DNA of 64,000 bases. It comes from Ariolimax columbianus (Eukaryota; Mollusca; Gastropoda; Stylommatophora; Arionidae). Where the stretch lies: NCBI GenBank assembly GCA_036924085.1, contig JAVGWX010000013.1, positions 41,571,893 through 41,635,892 of the forward strand, in the 5' to 3' direction. Position 1 is the stretch's first letter. Each line of letters starts with the position of its first letter. The translations under genes and the position numbers were made by a program. The notes beneath the pieces were generated by a model. The model was not told where the DNA came from. It made no database searches and was given only the letters and a program-made list of their open reading frames with translations. Below, in pieces: positions 63,833-64,000 of this stretch.

Positions 63833-64000
63833 AGAAACAAGAAGAAGAAGAGCTAGACTTCTCTCGTAAAGGTCTGCTTTATGCTCCATGGGGAACTCAA
63901 ATTTAATCTTTTGTGCAAATTGTGTTGTGTCCGTCGTTGTAAGCCTGATTTCTGTCGCCTATCCATCTGAGGAGAGCGTGGCCGAATGTTTTTGAGGCCG
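63833..64000. other. End of window, no recognised gene
   Basis: A short GAAGAAGAAG run at about 63,840, then unrecognised sequence. Confidence 0.5.

Overview
The window looks like a repeat-rich invertebrate nuclear genome, most likely a mollusc (a marine gastropod such as a sea slug is my guess from the style of the repeats; this is inference). It has eukaryotic tRNA-Phe genes, a broken 18S/28S rDNA fragment, many non-LTR retrotransposons, mariner relics, tRNA-derived SINEs, microsatellites, and only one exon that looks like a host protein gene. Open frames were sometimes opened at GTG/TTG, so short ORFs alone mean little here.

Layout. 1-12 kb: SINEs, a mariner pseudogene, 3'-biased fragments of several non-LTR elements, an endonuclease-only LINE fragment, and two degenerate tRNA-Phe copies. 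12.7-15.3 kb: a 5'-truncated LINE (here called LINE-G because it ends in (GAA)n). 15.3-15.9 kb: a fold-back mariner relic. 16.6-19.0 kb: an rDNA orphon in which ETS plus about two thirds of 18S is joined to 3'-terminal 28S pieces, then internally duplicated. 19.1-23.4 kb: a full-length but broken LINE-G. 24.2-40.0 kb: a tandem array with an exact 2,094-bp period, each unit carrying one tRNA-Phe(GAA) gene and one SINE; a full-length, nearly intact LINE-G (33,442-37,721) sits inside the SINE of the fifth unit with a 14-bp target duplication. 40-50 kb: inverted dispersed repeats, more SINE and LINE-G insertions, a pyrimidine-rich minisatellite and two single tRNA-Phe genes. 50-64 kb: decayed LINEs, several minisatellites (38, 24, 56 and 97 bp periods), a CR1-like tail, and at 55.27-55.95 kb an exon of a ZC2HC1-type zinc-finger protein.

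How the parts relate. LINE-G is present seven times, six of them with target duplications of 12-15 bp. Its tail is (GAA)n, and so is the tail of the commonest SINE (SINE1) and of a diverged relative (LINE-B) whose last bases match SINE1 best. SINE1, an unrelated tRNA-headed SINE (SINE2) and the 5' end of LINE-G share a core of about 20-30 bp that includes the probable LINE-G start codon. This network of elements sharing modules, and its link with the tRNA-Phe array, is the most interesting thing in the window. I found no CRISPR array, operon or other prokaryotic feature.
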